DNA of 64,000 nucleotides from Lucinisca nassula (GCA_963580285.1 OY757010.1:73312738-73376737), one strand, 5' to 3'; shown: positions 1-10,957, numbered from the stretch's first letter. Translations and numbers: made by a program. Notes: a model not told the origin generated them from the letters alone.

Positions 1-1310
1 ATTAATTTCAAAGGAATGTTCCTTGGATAAACTTCTGGCAAAATTGCTAAAATAGTTCCGCTCTGCTAAACAAAATGGCCACCAGGGCTAAAAATAGAAA
101 AAATAGCAAAAACCTTTAAACGACATCACCTCCTAGGCTAATAGACCGATTTCAAAATAATTTCACAGGAATATTTCTAAGGTGACCCTCTACCAAAATT
201 GCTTAAAGGTTCCGCTCCACTGAACAAAATGGCCGCACCAGAGCTAAACAATATAGAAAAAAACTTTAAACGACATCTCTTCCTAGGCTAGATTTTAAGA
301 TACTTTTACAGGAATGTTCCTTGGACTACCCTGTACCAGAATTGCCGGAATGGTTTCACTCTGCTGAACAAAATGACCACCAGGGCTAAAAATAGAAAAA
401 AAAAAACCTTTAAATGACATATCCTCCTAGGCTTATGGCCCTATTTCAAAATAATTTCACAGGAATGTTCTTTGGGTGACCCTCTACCAGAATTGGTTAA
501 ATAGTTCCGCTCCGCTGAAAAATGGCTGTCAGAGCATAAAATAGAAACACATTAGAACTACAACATCTCCTCCTAGGCTAATGGTCTGATATCACAGGAC
601 TGTTCCTTTGGTAACCCGCTACCAAAATTGCTAAAATGACTTTGCTCCGCCGATCCAAATGGCCAACAGAGTTAAAAATAAATAAACCTTAATATGTTAG
701 ATCCTCCTAGGTTAATGGTTCGATTTCAAAATAATTTCACAGGAATGCTCCTTGGGAAACCCTCTACCAAAACTTCTAAAATAGTTCTACTCTACCTAAC
801 AAAAGGGCCGCCAGAACCAAAAATAAAAACAAAATGTTAACCGACATATCCTCCTAGGCTAATGGTCCGATTTCAAAATAATTTCACAGGAAAGTTCCTT
901 GGCTGACCCTGTTCCAGAATTGTTTAAATGGTTCTGCTCTGCTGAGCAAAATGGCCGCCTGAGCTAAAAATAAAAAAATAACATTTAAGTGACATCTACT
1001 CCTAGGGTAATAGTTTGATTTCAAAATAATTTCAGAGAAATGATACTTTGGTGACCCTCTACTAAAATTGTTAAAACGATTCCACTTCACTGAACAAAAT
1101 GACCACGAGCTAGAAATAGAAAAAACATTAATGCACATCTCATCCTAAGTTAATAATACAATTTCAAAATTACTTCACAGAAATGTTCCTTTGCTGACCC
1201 TCTACCAATATTGCTAAACTGGTTTAACTTCACTGAAGAAAATGGCTGCCAGAGCTAAAACTAAAACTAAATCTTTGAATGACATATCCACCTAGGTCAA
1301 GGCGTAATTA
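1..1310. repeat. Satellite array, ~145-bp unit (S145)
   Basis: About nine head-to-tail units share the landmarks tcctaggctaatgg, tttcaaaataatttcacagg, ttccttgg, accctctaccaaaattg and caaaatggccgccagagc. The tcctaggct landmark recurs near 131, 281, 424, 572, 706, 852, 1000, 1144 and 1289, giving a period of about 145 bp. Units differ by many substitutions and small indels, so the array is old. Reverse-oriented copies recur at 2920-3110, 12500-12680, 22160-22620 and 25319-25640, often next to PLE copies. Confidence 0.9.
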
Positions 1311-1497
1311 CAATCCCAATTCACAGAAAGTTTTTCTGTCATTTTTGTACCAAAATTGATTAAACGGTATGGCTCAGCTTAAGTCTGTTCCATTGAAACA
1401 ACCCATCTCAATTAGGTATTATTGATTGGGGTGGTTTGGTGAGGCAAAGGTGATGTGTATTTTGCGCCACTTGGGCGTGAGTGAGTGGGTGTTTAAG
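1311..1497. other. Decayed satellite edge, otherwise unassigned
   Basis: The first part keeps traces of the 145-bp satellite (caaaattgattaaacggt). The rest, with a short ggcgtgagtgagtgggtg stretch, belongs to nothing I recognise. Confidence 0.4.
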
Positions 1498-1641
1498 TTT
1501 TACCTCCCACGAAAGCTAATGTTATACGGAGACGGGACCTCGGTTTAAAGACTCATCCGGAAGTCTAGAGAAGCCCGGGATCGATCCTGCGACCCCTGGT
1601 TTACAAGGCGAGTAGCGTAACCACCACACCACGGAGGCTTC
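1498..1641 (-). mobile_element. tRNA-derived SINE family B, copy 1
   Basis: On the minus strand it starts with a tRNA-like head: gaagcctccgtggtg (A-box region), a ttgtaaa anticodon-like loop, ggatcgatccc (B box) and gggcttc, which can pair with the opening gaagcc as an acceptor stem. A tail with gatgagtctttaaaccgagg and cgtctccgtat follows. The same consensus recurs at 55036, 62035 and, as a tail only, at 7839. Confidence 0.85.
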
Positions 1642-1649
1642 TAGCCACT

Positions 1650-2919
1650 GGGGCGTCCAGCTGCTATTGACTTACAGTATGGCATGGCCTGCTGTCCTTG
1701 TCCTTGCAGCAGGTAAGGGTAAAGGAGGAGTGTTGTTATTTCTTCTGTTTTAACACATCCATTCATGTTTGTCTTCCTTCGCTATCCCTCACGTTCATCT
1801 CCTCTACTATCTCCTCTACTATCTCTTTTCTTTCTTCTCTGGGAGATGACACAAATGACCCACAATATGGTTTTCATGTCATTAAATTCAAAACAATCAA
1901 TCAATCATGTACTGATGATTGCTTAAATTGCAGAAATTGGTTTGCTTTCCTGAACTAAATTAATGTCCATATGGCTACAGAGGTAAAGATAGAAAAAAAT
2001 CATTCAAGGTAAGTTTCAAAATAACTTTGACAGAAATGTTCCTTGAGTGACCCCTCTTACAAAAGTGCTTTAGTGGTTTTGCTCCTATGTACAAAATGGC
2101 TGTCATAGCTTAATATAGAAACCCCCACTAAACAACAATGCTTGTACCTCATAACTCAGGTGAGCAAATTAGGTCATTCATGGACCTCTTGTTTTATTAT
2201 ATGCGTAATAACACAAATCAGCTGAAAATGTGATGAGGTCGTCGGGTAAAGAGACAGATTTCTCTGTTGTAAACAAACCGAAGTAAATAATTTGAAAGAC
2301 GTTTAAAACACCAGAAGCTAAAGGATATGAAGATCAGGTTGATTGTTCTTCAAAGCCATTGATTAAGCAATTGCAAGAGGTAACTCCCATTATCCGATCT
2401 CGACTGACAGGAAAAATCTTGAGGTTTGAATTTCATTAAATCCAGGATAAGAAATTTGTCGAAATTTAAGATGGCGATTACATTTACTGTGTGGTATTCG
2501 TTGAAATTTTCACACACACTAAAAGAACTTAAAAATGTAGCAAGTAAGTAATTTATGACTCGTATTTGCTACTTCAGGGAACATATCAACTGACAATGAG
2601 CATTTTGTAAGGTCTTAAAAGACCTATATTTGGTCTTTAACTGTAGTTGTTGAATTTGCTTTACATAAGGTATTTGCTTTCTGCACATATACTGCATCCC
2701 AAGTGTTGGGAAACAATTCGGAAACTCTTTAGTTTATTTTGCTTTGCTGTATGATTACAATATACCTTAAATCCGGAAAAATCCATTTTTATGAATTACA
2801 CCTTAATCAACCAGGATGACATTGATGTTTCGATGTCTAAATTTAGACACGCAAGTGTCAAACTGATAAAATGTGTAAACGCGAAAATCTGCTGGACGAC
2901 CGGAAGCTGCTGCCATCTT
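1650..2919. other. Mostly unassigned; one decayed S145 unit
   Basis: 1990-2130 is a degenerate S145 unit in plus orientation (tttcaaaataactttgacagaaatgttcc, shown here only by its landmark words). The remainder has short overlapping ORFs without family resemblance and no clear exon structure. Confidence 0.4.
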
Positions 2920-3111
2920 GAATAACAGGTAAGGGAGAAGAACCCCTGAACACCCTTCCTGTGACGTTTGAATAAAATTGAACCAAAGGAATAGGAGAGG
3001 TTTCATTTAAAGTTATTTTTTTTCTATTTTATAGCTTTGGAAACCATCTTGTTCATCCGAGCGAAAACGTTTAGCTATTTCTGTAAAAGATCGTCTTTGC
3101 ACCTTTCCTGT
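2920..3111 (-). repeat. S145 satellite units, reverse orientation
   Basis: The landmarks cctgtgacgtttgaataa, gaaccaaaggaataggag, ctattttatagctttgg and catccgagcgaaa are the reverse complement of the 1-1310 array. The PLE fragment that follows begins inside a unit, right after cctttcctgtgaa. Confidence 0.75.
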
Positions 3112-4603
3112 GAAAAGTAGATGTAAAACAAAGATCAATAATTGATACAATTAACTTACTCCACCCATCAAAGACACCAAAGGGAAAGAAACACAAACAT
3201 TAAGCGACCAGACCATAATGGAAACCTAAACAAAGGAAGTCCATAAGGACAGTTACTTTCCCACAAAATGGCCATATGGCCATCCAAAATAAAAAGACAC
3301 AAGTGATACACACAGTAAGTAACAAACAACATAAATATATCGCCACAGAAGAGCCGCCTTCGAACGGTCAGTGGAAGATTTCCACGGGGGGGGGGGGGGG
3401 GGCTTAAATCGATTTTACGTGGCCACAATCCTCGCCCTTACTTCCGTCGCGATTTAGACAAATAATTTGTTCAGTCCGCATGAAGGCCTCCTAACTCATC
3501 AGTGCAACATCTCCGTGAACACAAAAATCAAAGAACCACAGAGGTGAGACAACGGTGAGGACTCGACAGCAAGAAACCACTGAAATGCTGGAGCAAAAGA
3601 AAACCAACAGTTAGACTCCGATGAGCCCGACCAGAGACAGAGCATCAGGCACCAAACAGCATTATCTCTCTAATTCTCAATAAGCCTTTACGTTGGAGCC
3701 GTCATAGAATCTGAGGTCTGACCCACCGGCGTGCAATTAAAGAGGGAAGCAAAGTTGCCAACCGTGATTGGGTTAACTACCATGCATGCAGTCTGTCGTA
3801 TAATATCCATATTGTGCCCAATCTTTTTATATCGAAGAATGATTTTACGAAATTGGGTGCTGAAGTCATTGCGGTTATATATTTTTCTGAATTTATATAC
3901 TAAGTCACCATAAAATTCGGGTTCCGATAGACCTTGTTGCAGAAGAGATTTAAGTCCAATAGTGAATTTTGAAATTAAATCAGAATGGCGTCTATAAAAT
4001 TTTGAAAAGGCTTTGCGTAGTTTATGGTACCGATAACCCTGATTAAGGAGTTTAGCCGTTAATAATTTATTACGAGTGTTGAAGTCAGTTACATGACTAC
4101 ACACTCTAGCAAATCGAATTAATTGCGAAATATAAACGCCATAGGATGGCGCACGAGGAACATCACCATCCAAAAAAGGAAAATTTACAATCTCAAAATC
4201 AAAGTCATCGCGTTTATCATAAATTTTGCACGAAACAAATCCATCTACAATAGATAGATGTAAATCCAAAAACGGGGCCTCGGTATCAGAAGAATTTGCT
4301 TTATTTAACTGAAGTTCTAGGGGGTAAATCTGAGTGATCAAACCATCAAAATAGGTATTATCAATATTTAATAAATCATCTAAATATCTAGAAGTAGAGC
4401 TAAAAGCTTCAATAATTTCAGATTGGTTATAAATGGAAAGCGACAAAATGAAGTCTCTTTCATAACAATACAAGAACAGATCAGCCACAAGAGGTGCGCA
4501 ATTAGTACCCATCGGAATACCCACAATTTGTCTAAATAACTTAGTACCGAATCTAATATAAATATTGCCAAGTAGAAAGGTGAGGGCATCACACACTTTC
4601 ACA
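3112..4603 (-). mobile_element. PLE-like retroelement copy P1, 5'-truncated
   Basis: The 3' end (aagtagatgtaaaacaaag on the plus strand) and a ~550-bp 3' UTR precede, in plus-strand order, a minus-strand RT coding segment. Homology with the other copies stops at about 4603, inside the codons just upstream of VCDALTFLL, so the N-terminal half and catalytic motif A are missing. The UTR carries a 17-G run at 3386-3402 where other copies have only 5-6 C on the sense strand. The element lies inside reversed S145 satellite. Confidence 0.85.
3688..4599 (-). CDS. PLE-like reverse transcriptase, C-terminal two thirds
   Basis: The frame is open from VCDALTFLL to a natural stop after SDSMTAPT, the same C-terminus as the copy at 59419-60579. 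Visible motifs are GIPMGTNCAPLVADLF (RT motif B region), SRYLDDLLNID (catalytic YxDD) and FLDLHLS. A basic C-terminal region (RYHKLRKAFSKFYRR, then FYGDLVYKFRKIY) follows. Motif A (YDFSTLYTTLPH in other copies) is absent because of 5' truncation, so this copy cannot encode an active enzyme. The first eight residues of the longest open frame (to 4623) are flanking sequence. Assignment to the Penelope-like group rests on the YDFSTLYTTLPH and APADKA motifs of sister copies; no GIY-YIG domain is visible. Good conservation of the frame suggests a fairly young insertion. Confidence 0.8.
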   Translation of the reverse strand, partial: KVCDALTFLLGNIYIRFGTKLFRQIVGIPMGTNCAPLVADLFLYCYERDFILSLSIYNQSEIIEAFSSTSRYLDDLLNIDNTYFDGLITQIYPLELQLNKANSSDTEAPFLDLHLSIVDGFVSCKIYDKRDDFDFEIVNFPFLDGDVPRAPSYGVYISQLIRFARVCSHVTDFNTRNKLLTAKLLNQGYRYHKLRKAFSKFYRRHSDLISKFTIGLKSLLQQGLSEPEFYGDLVYKFRKIYNRNDFSTQFRKIILRYKKIGHNMDIIRQTACMVVNPITVGNFASLFNCTPVGQTSDSMTAPT

Positions 4604-4689
4604 GTTTGAATGCAATTAGACAAAAGGCATAAGAGGACTTTTCATTCAAATGGTTTTCTATTTTTAATATTATTCGTATTCGTATTATG

Positions 4690-6830
4690 GTGTGGGGTCG
4701 GCGTCCGTCCGTCCGTTTGTTAACTTTTCGTTTCCGAATAACTCCTGCTACAGTTTACACCCGATCCAGCTGAAACTTGGTAGGTAGTAAGACCATGACC
4801 TGATGTAGCGCGGATTGTTTCGAGGTTATGGCCCACCAAATATTGACAGAGTTATGAAATTTTGCAAAATATTTTGTTTTTCGCGTTTTTTTTCTCGAAA
4901 TTATAAAAATGTGACTTAGGCCCCTTCTTGCACTAACCCCTTCAATTGCTGGGCGACGTTGCTGACAACAATAACAATAGTTGACGTTTCGCGGAAAATC
5001 TTCAATTTTCGCGTCCTTTTGATGTTTTTGAGGAGAGACCTGAAACATGAAGATAGAGTATTATTTTCTTGAAAATACAGTTCTAATTTCATGACATTTG
5101 TGCATCTGTATTTCAAGGACAGGATGATTTTTGCATTGAAATGAAAACAAGATGGCGACTGATTTTCAAACTTAACCACGCCTCCTGAAATCCATACTCT
5201 GCCTCGAACTATTTGGTTTGGAAATCAGAATGGTTGAATTTGAAAATTCAAAGGTAAACCATGAATGGAAATGTAATAAACAGTTTATTTTGTTGTTTTG
5301 ATTGATTACGGAGAAATAATTCACTCGTTTTCTTAAGCTTTCGTGTAAAAAAGAACTTGTTCGCTATCGCCCACTCATTTTTCGGATAACGCCCCTACGG
5401 TTTTCATCAGATCAAGCTGAAACTTGGTAGATAGTAAGACCATGACCTGATGTAGCGTATATTATATCGAGGGTACGGTCCACCAAATATTTACTGAGTT
5501 ATGCCCCTATGAACATTTTTGTAAACTTTCGTTTCCTGATAACTCCTCCTAGAGTTTTCATCCAATCAAGCTGAACCTTGGTGTAGCGCATATCATTTCG
5601 AGGTTACGGTCCACCAACTATTCACGGAGTTATGCCCCTTTGAAAATTTTTGTAAACTTTTTCGTTTCCGGACAACTCCCCTTGCAGTTTTCTTCTTCTC
5701 AATTAAAACGTAATAGGTAGTAAGACCATGACCTGCTGAGGCGCATATTCTTTCGAGGTTATAGTCAACCAAATATTTACAGAGTTATGCTCCTTTGAGT
5801 ATTTCTCTAAGTATTTCGTTTCCGGATAACTCCCCCTACAATTAACATTCGATCAAGCTGAGACTTGATATACAGTTAGACCATGATGTGGAGCAGAGAA
5901 TATTGTTATGGCCTCACACTGGCTGCAACTATATTGCTGTTATCCGTGTGTTTGTAACACCTTAACGAAAAATGTAACGTCGGTCATAACTTCAAAAAGA
6001 TTTGCCCTACTCTCATGAAATTTCATACACATACTCCCATCACAAGTCCTATTTTCTGACAAAGGACCATATCTATATTGCTTTTGTCCATGGGTTTGTC
6101 TTGCGTTAACCAAAGGTATGAAAATTCACACAAATACTGACCATCACAAGACCAAAACGCTTACAAAAACTTTTATCACACCTCTTTGCTAGCTCTATGA
6201 TGGGCCCTTTCTGACGTAGTCAGTGATCTTGTTTTGAGGTTATGGTCCAACAAATAAAAAAAGTTATGCCTTTTTTAAAGTTTCTTTAAGCAATCTTGCC
6301 TGCAATTTAGAACCGATCAAGCTGAAACTTAATATATAGTTAGACCAAAATGTGGAGCAGCGCGTATTATTTCATGGTTAAAGTCCATCAAATATTAATA
6401 TAGTTATGCCACTTTGAAACTTCCTGCGAATATTTTATGGCTAACTTTTCCTACAGTGTACATTTAAACAAGCTGAAAATTGATTTATAGTTTGACCACA
6501 ATTTGGGCCAGCGCATATTGTTTGGAGGTTATGGCTTACCATTAATAAATAAAGTTATGCCCCTTTGCAGATTTCTGTAAGTTTTTTGTTTGTGGCTAAC
6601 TTCTCCAACAATTAATACCCGATGAAGCTGAAACTTCATTATGTGGCGCAGTGCTTATTGTTTTGAGGTTACGGTACACCGCAAATTAAAATTAATCGAG
6701 TAATGCCCCTTTGAAAATTTCTGTACATATTTTGTTTGTGGCTAACTTCTCCTGAAGGTAACATTCGATATAGCAAAATCTTGATATTAAGTTTGACTAT
6801 GATGTGGAGCAGTGCCATTACCAGGAATTC
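4690..6830. repeat. Diverged tandem array, ~120-190-bp units (R190)
   Basis: Units repeat the phrase order: cgtttccgaataactcc, gatcaagctgaaacttgg, tagtaagaccatgacctg, tcgaggttatggtccacc, aaatatt, agttatgccccttt. Clear units begin near 4720, 5385, 5525, 5655, 5815, 6290, 6440, 6580 and 6720. Divergence increases along the array. The first unit is preceded by gtccgtccgtccgtttg. A further isolated unit lies at 12300-12480. No protein is encoded. Confidence 0.8.
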
Positions 6831-7345
6831 TCGTACTACAGGAACTGTCCCTCAGATTACCGATAGACCATATTTGATTGACATCAGTTAATTCCCTTAG
6901 ACCGTAGTCGAGATACCGTCGTTTACATGTGTTGATAGTGTGTAATAAGAATTTCACACCTCCCGGTTTGAATTACAATACACAACCAATCTGTGTTCTG
7001 TCCAGTGCCATGTTAAAATTAGTAAGGATATACATTGTAAGTTTTGCCACCGAAAATTTCAAGATCAAAAATTGTGATATTTTATATAAAAAAGCATGTT
7101 TTGCTAACGGATGACCAGGTGTTTTATCCTCGATATAAGTGAAATATTCTTGGCCGGGCCGTTAATAAAAATTATAGGGAAATAAAAACAGATCACATTA
7201 ATACATATATTTCTTTTTTATTTCATGGGTATATTCATGTAATTTTGTTCCTTTCTATATTGTGGACATCGGTAAACAATAAAAGAACGTAATGATGACA
7301 ATATATAAAAGAATTTATTTAATGAATGAAATTCAGCGTATTGTA
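6831..7345. other. Unassigned, with a SINE-A tail fragment
   Basis: 7128-7165 (ctcgatataagtgaaatattcttg, then gggccgtta) is the 3' tail of SINE family A. The rest is AT-rich and unassigned. Confidence 0.5.
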
Positions 7346-7655
7346 ATGACAAGCGGGGCTTGAAGAGACATATGGGCTGCAAGATGCTTCCACGCAGAGC
7401 TGACACCGACTCGCACACGAGTACTGGTAAACCGCTTAGAGGATCTAAGCCTGCCCAAGCAAAGCGGTGCGATGTCGGCTCGTCAAATGCTTATAAACAC
7501 TATTGGTTTCATTGGGCGGCAGGGCTTGAGAAGTCATTTTATCTCGGCGGCGGGTAAAAGTCCCACAAAATTGGAAGCAACGTCTCCAAAATGACCTTTA
7601 CAGTGTTGACGGGGACGTTAAACCTCAAATCAAACAAACAAACAATAAAGCTCTA
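7346..7655 (+). mobile_element. ~300-bp SINE-like retroposon family R300, copy 1
   Basis: The consensus order is ggggctt, atgggctgcaagatgc, ttccacgcagagctg, agtactggtaaaccgct, tttcattgggcggcaggg, tcccacaaaattggaagc, gacggggacgttaaacctc and a (caaa)n tail. Other copies lie at 50985, 55715, 48364 (diverged), 41675 (minus) and 61192 (minus). The copy at 55715 shows a 12-bp target duplication and an empty site, proving it is an insertion unit. Confidence 0.85.
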
Positions 7656-7680
7656 GCCTCTAGTGAGGACTGTTACGCGT

Positions 7681-7737
7681 TTTGTTTGTTTGTTTGTTTG
7701 TTTGTTTGTTTGTTTGATTTGAGGTTTAACGTCCCCG
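7681..7737 (-). repeat. (TTTG)n and R300 tail, minus strand
   Basis: A tttgtttg run is followed by gatttgaggtttaacgtccc, the reverse complement of the R300 3' tail. Only the tail of this copy is present. Confidence 0.8.
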
Positions 7738-7738
7738 T

Positions 7739-7828
<90 letters not shown>
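7739..7828. repeat. (CTAT)n microsatellite, ~22 units
   Basis: A nearly perfect ctat run of 90 bp, with further short ctat runs at 7931-7952, 8139-8150 and 8824-8843. Confidence 0.98.
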
Positions 7829-7833
<5 letters not shown>

Positions 7834-7838
7834 ATCTC

Positions 7839-7931
7839 CCGGGCTTCTCCAGACTTTCGGATGAGTCTTTAAACCGAGGTCCCGTCTCCGTATGACCTTA
7901 GCTGTTGGTGGGACGTAAAACTAAAACTCAC
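7839..7931 (+). mobile_element. SINE family B, tail fragment
   Basis: The sequence cgggcttctccagactttc through gaccttagctgttggtggg matches the 3' half of the copies at 55036 and 62035. The tRNA head is replaced by the (CTAT)n run. Confidence 0.8.
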
Positions 7932-7952
7932 TATCTATCTATCTATCTATCT

Positions 7953-8127
7953 GCCAATACTTCTTAACCTCCGAGGAGGACTTTCAGAAGAGGTATACTC
8001 AGTATTCAATACAAGCCTTGCCAGGAAAAGTGGGGATAGGTAAACGGACCAGCTCGATATGACCAAAAAAGGGTTGAGGCCTTTAAACTCCAGTCTGATT
8101 TCTGATATGAACAGCTCTACCTACACT
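7953..8127. repeat. Fragment of a low-copy SINE-like repeat
   Basis: Words at 8005-8090 (ccttgccaggaaaagtgggg, ataggtaaacggacc, then aaactcc) resemble 28725-28805 (gcctgcccaggtaaaatgtgg, ataggtaaactgacc, aaactcc). This suggests a shared repeat tail of unknown type. Confidence 0.45.
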
Positions 8128-8475
8128 GGGATATATCTATCTATCTATCTTCTGATACTGCGTCGGTCACATTTGACCATTACCGCAGGTGTATATTACA
8201 TACACTCCGGGTTTTGCAGGATGAAAGCCTACACAGTAATCATGTAATTACGGTAGGGATCTTTAACCTGCACAGGGGATGGTTCTCCCTGCACAGGGGG
8301 CCTCCAGTTAACGTCCCGATCCGAAGGACGGTGCACTTTATGACATTCATCCCTGCAAATGATGCCAATGGAGCGTGTTCGGACACCGAAATTTTATCGC
8401 CGCTGCCGGGGATCGAACCCGGGACCTCTAGCATCAGAGGCGAGTGCACTAACCACTGAGCTATCACGCTCCACA
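8128..8475 (-). mobile_element. tRNA-derived SINE family C, ~340 bp
   Basis: On the minus strand a tRNA-like head (gagcgtgatagctcagtgg, gttcgatccccggc as B box) is followed by a ~250-bp body: cataaagtgcaccgtcc, ggcccc, gtgcagg, gatccctaccgtaattaca, tgtgaccgacgcagtatcag. The plus-strand copy at 45977-46315 matches over its full length and a partial copy lies at 47264-47425. The anticodon arm is not canonical, so this is a SINE rather than a tRNA gene. Confidence 0.9.
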
Positions 8476-8508
8476 ATGATGTATTAAAGCTCTGTCGTCT
8501 GGATCAGT

Positions 8509-8737
8509 TTAACCCATTTTGTACCAACCGGAATTGTCAATCTTATATATAGAACAAGTCCATTTCAAAATTTAATGGTGTGAAGCTGTGTTTTCTAAAT
8601 ATATATTTGAAAACCAATGGCTGAACTTTTTGCAAACAGCAGTTCCTGAACAAAAGCCGAGCTCGGTGGCGTCTGATCTGGGTCTGCCCTTTTTGCTAAT
8701 AACCCGTTTTGGGGAATTCGGTACAAAATGGGTTAGT
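8509..8737. repeat. Small inverted-repeat element
   Basis: The left end (taacccattttgtacc at about 8511) is complementary to the right end (ggtacaaaatgggtta at about 8721). The interior is unassigned. A related ggtacagaatgggtta word occurs at 48308. Confidence 0.5.
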
Positions 8738-8944
8738 GCACAACAATCACAAATTTTGGATAAACATATCTCGGACGCCCTAGGCGAGCAGTACTCACGT
8801 TCTTTCAATATACACCGATACATCCTATCTATCTATCTATCTCCATATACTGCCTTACGCCCGCGAGGACATTCTCCGTCATTTCAGAATAAAGACGGTG
8901 GGTTTGTGACTTAATTTTCTTTAAGATTAAACAAGACACAACGA

Positions 8945-9110
8945 AAGCAGCCTATACTCACATTATATTATAATATATTAAAAAATTCCACCCTTAAATT
9001 GAAATTTTCAGATTAAAAAATCCTGATAATTCTAATATTTCAGCACATTACATACATTGCGGATACTCAGTAGAAACGCCTCGACGAGGCTTTTCAAAGA
9101 GAATTATATA
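8945..9110. repeat. Old H1-type hairpin MITE fragment
   Basis: The central stem (gatactcagtagaaacgcc, tcgacgag, gcttttc) is a decayed version of the H1 central hairpin. Flanks are AT-rich. Confidence 0.5.
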
Positions 9111-9185
9111 ATAAGTCACATCTATACTATCAGTCAATCAGACTACATTGTATACTGTTTTCGTTCAAATTCACAAACTGGTTGA

Positions 9186-9252
9186 CAAACAGTGTAGATC
9201 CTGATCAGATGGCTTCTTCAAAACTAATCTGATCTGGATCTACACTGTTTGC
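9186..9252. repeat. Hairpin with ~26-bp arms
   Basis: caaacagtgtagatcc with tgatcagat is complementary to atctgatc with ggatctacactgtttg, across a ~16-nt loop. A related half-arm (gcaaacagtgcagaccc, agatcagact) lies at 41637-41665. Confidence 0.75.
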
Positions 9253-9543
9253 AAAGTTAGGGGTTGTCGTGAACAACAGGATAAGGGTTAATGTAATGTT
9301 AAAAAAATTGGTTTGTGGTTTGTCATTGTAAACGTCACTTTTTCTATGTAATTAAGATAATCAACCAATCAAACAATCCATAAAACTAACGTGGTCTTGC
9401 GCGGTATATTACGCACGCCCCCTCCACCAACACGCACAAACCTTTATTGTTGAGTTTTGTGACATAAACGGTCAATTTCATAACATAGACTCCAGGTGAA
9501 CCATTGTACATATTTAAAATGTATTTTACATTTAAAAATGACA

Positions 9544-9750
9544 GGCCTCCGTGGCCTAGAGGGTTAGCGTGCTGACTCTTAAACATTAGGTCTCTCACCG
9601 CTGTGAGTTCGAACCTCGGTCAGGTGGTGCTCTCCGGGTACTCCGGTTTTCGCCCACCTCTGATTAACGATCGGCTCGATATGAGTGAAATAATCTTGAA
9701 AGGGCCGTAAAACCCAAACCAAAAAAAAAAAAAAAATTAAGATGTATTTT
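9544..9750 (+). mobile_element. tRNA-derived SINE family A, copy 1
   Basis: A tRNA-like head (ggcctccgtggcctaga, gagttcgaacctcgg) is followed by tccgggtactccggttttc, gattaacgatcggctcgat and aataatcttgaaagggccgt, then an A-rich tail. It is flanked by acatttaaaaatgaca (9528-9543 and 9751-9766), the target duplication. Confidence 0.92.
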
Positions 9751-9766
9751 ACATTTAAAAATGACA

Positions 9767-9945
9767 GGCCTCCGTGGCCTAGAGGGTTAGAGTGCTGACT
9801 CTTAAACATTAGGTCTCTCACCGCTGTGAGTTCGAGCCTCGGTCAGGTGGTGTTCTCCGGGTATTCCGGTTTCGCCCACCTATGATTAACGATCGGCTCG
9901 ATATGAGTGAAATAATCTTGAAAGGGCCGTGAAACCAAAATCCAA
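9767..9945 (+). mobile_element. SINE family A, copy 2 (same target site)
   Basis: It is nearly identical to copy 1 and directly follows the second acatttaaaaatgaca; a third copy of that 16-mer follows at 9946-9961. Copy 2 therefore went into, or was duplicated at, the same target. Confidence 0.92.
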
Positions 9946-10169
9946 ACATTTAAAAATGACAACCTGGTATATTGTAATTTAAGGGAGTAATGCGTGAAAT
10001 AATCACAGCTTCCGAAACGATTGCACAAATGAGATAAATTTAATATTTTATCTCGGCTAGGCCAAGAGAAGATTAATTAATGAGACGAAGAAAGAAAAAA
10101 AAACGAAAAATGACACGATCCAGACGAAAGATTCTTATTTCTTATGTTTAACTTTTAGGCACGAACCAT

Positions 10170-10372
10170 AAATTGGTGCTCATTTTTTTTTATTTCTGCT
10201 CTAAAATATAGATTGTGGGTACTCGTTAGAACCGCCTCGCAGAGGCAGTTCTTATGTGTACCCAAAAATTATATGAACAAGAAAAATATCATATTTTTTC
10301 CTTAAAATTGCTGGTTTTGGCCGTGAAATTTATAATGTTTTTGAATGGGCTTGTTTTCGTAATGATGGAACT
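10170..10372 (+). repeat. H1 hairpin MITE, left end missing
   Basis: It contains ttatttctgctctaaaat, atagattgtgggtactcg, a diverged central hairpin and the right end gcttgttttcgtaatgatgg. The right ~65 bp recurs at 11372-11435, after the H2 pair. Confidence 0.7.
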
Positions 10373-10559
10373 ATGCATCGTATTATATAAATTATAACGT
10401 ATCAAGAACATTTAAGTTTTCTAAACACATGAAATAAAACACTGCATCTACAGGACTGATGTAAAATCTAACAAACATTACATAAACATGCCTATTCAAA
10501 TGTAGATTGCAAATTTAACCATCAAAAACTGAAATGTTTTTGACCCTCTCAAACATTAA

Positions 10560-10676
10560 TGTAATGTTCTTATTTCTGTTAAAAACATAGATTGTGGTTA
10601 CTTGTTAGCACCGACTCCGTGGGGTGATTTTAACAAGCACCCACATTTTTTATGTTGAGCAGAAATGAGATAAAAA
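10560..10676. repeat. Diverged H1 centre
   Basis: catagattgtggttacttg and tgttgagcagaaatgag bracket a decayed central stem. Confidence 0.55.
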
Positions 10677-10957
10677 CATCACGTGAACAAGTCCGTGAAA
10701 TGAAGACCCCCCTTAACCCCACTTTATATAGAGAAAACTGGGGTTTACGGGGGTCTTCATTATTTTTCTTATTTCTGCTCCAATACATAGGTTGTGGGTA
10801 CTCGTTAGAACCGCCTCAATGAGGCGGTTCTAACGAGCACACACAACCTATGTTTTGAGCATTTATAAGAAAAATATGACAGATTTTCATCAGAAAAGTA
10901 GCCAATTTGGAGATGTGAAAAATGCACTATGTCGCACGGGTGTGTTATCGTAATGTA
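10670..10957 (+). mobile_element. Hairpin MITE, subfamily H2
   Basis: Ends are catcacgtgaacaagtccgt (left) and cacgggtgtgttatcgtaat (right). Inside are a first stem (aaccccactttatatag, then ctggggttt), the central stem (ttagaaccgcctc, aatgag, gcggttctaa) and gatgtgaaaaatgcactatg. H2 shares the H1 plan but not its TIR sequence. Confidence 0.8.

Noticed and set aside
3688..4599. Retroviral or LTR-retrotransposon polymerase
   Set aside because: No protease, RNase H or integrase motifs, no LTRs, and motif A and B wording fits Penelope-like RTs better.
7686..7895. 69-aa ORF with (SIYL)n repeats
   Set aside because: It is a translation of the (CTAT)n microsatellite and a SINE-B tail.
8240..8476. 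Paired ORFs on both strands at 8.2-8.5 kb and 46.0-46.3 kb as conserved proteins
   Set aside because: Their similarity comes from both being SINE-C copies; coding is incidental.
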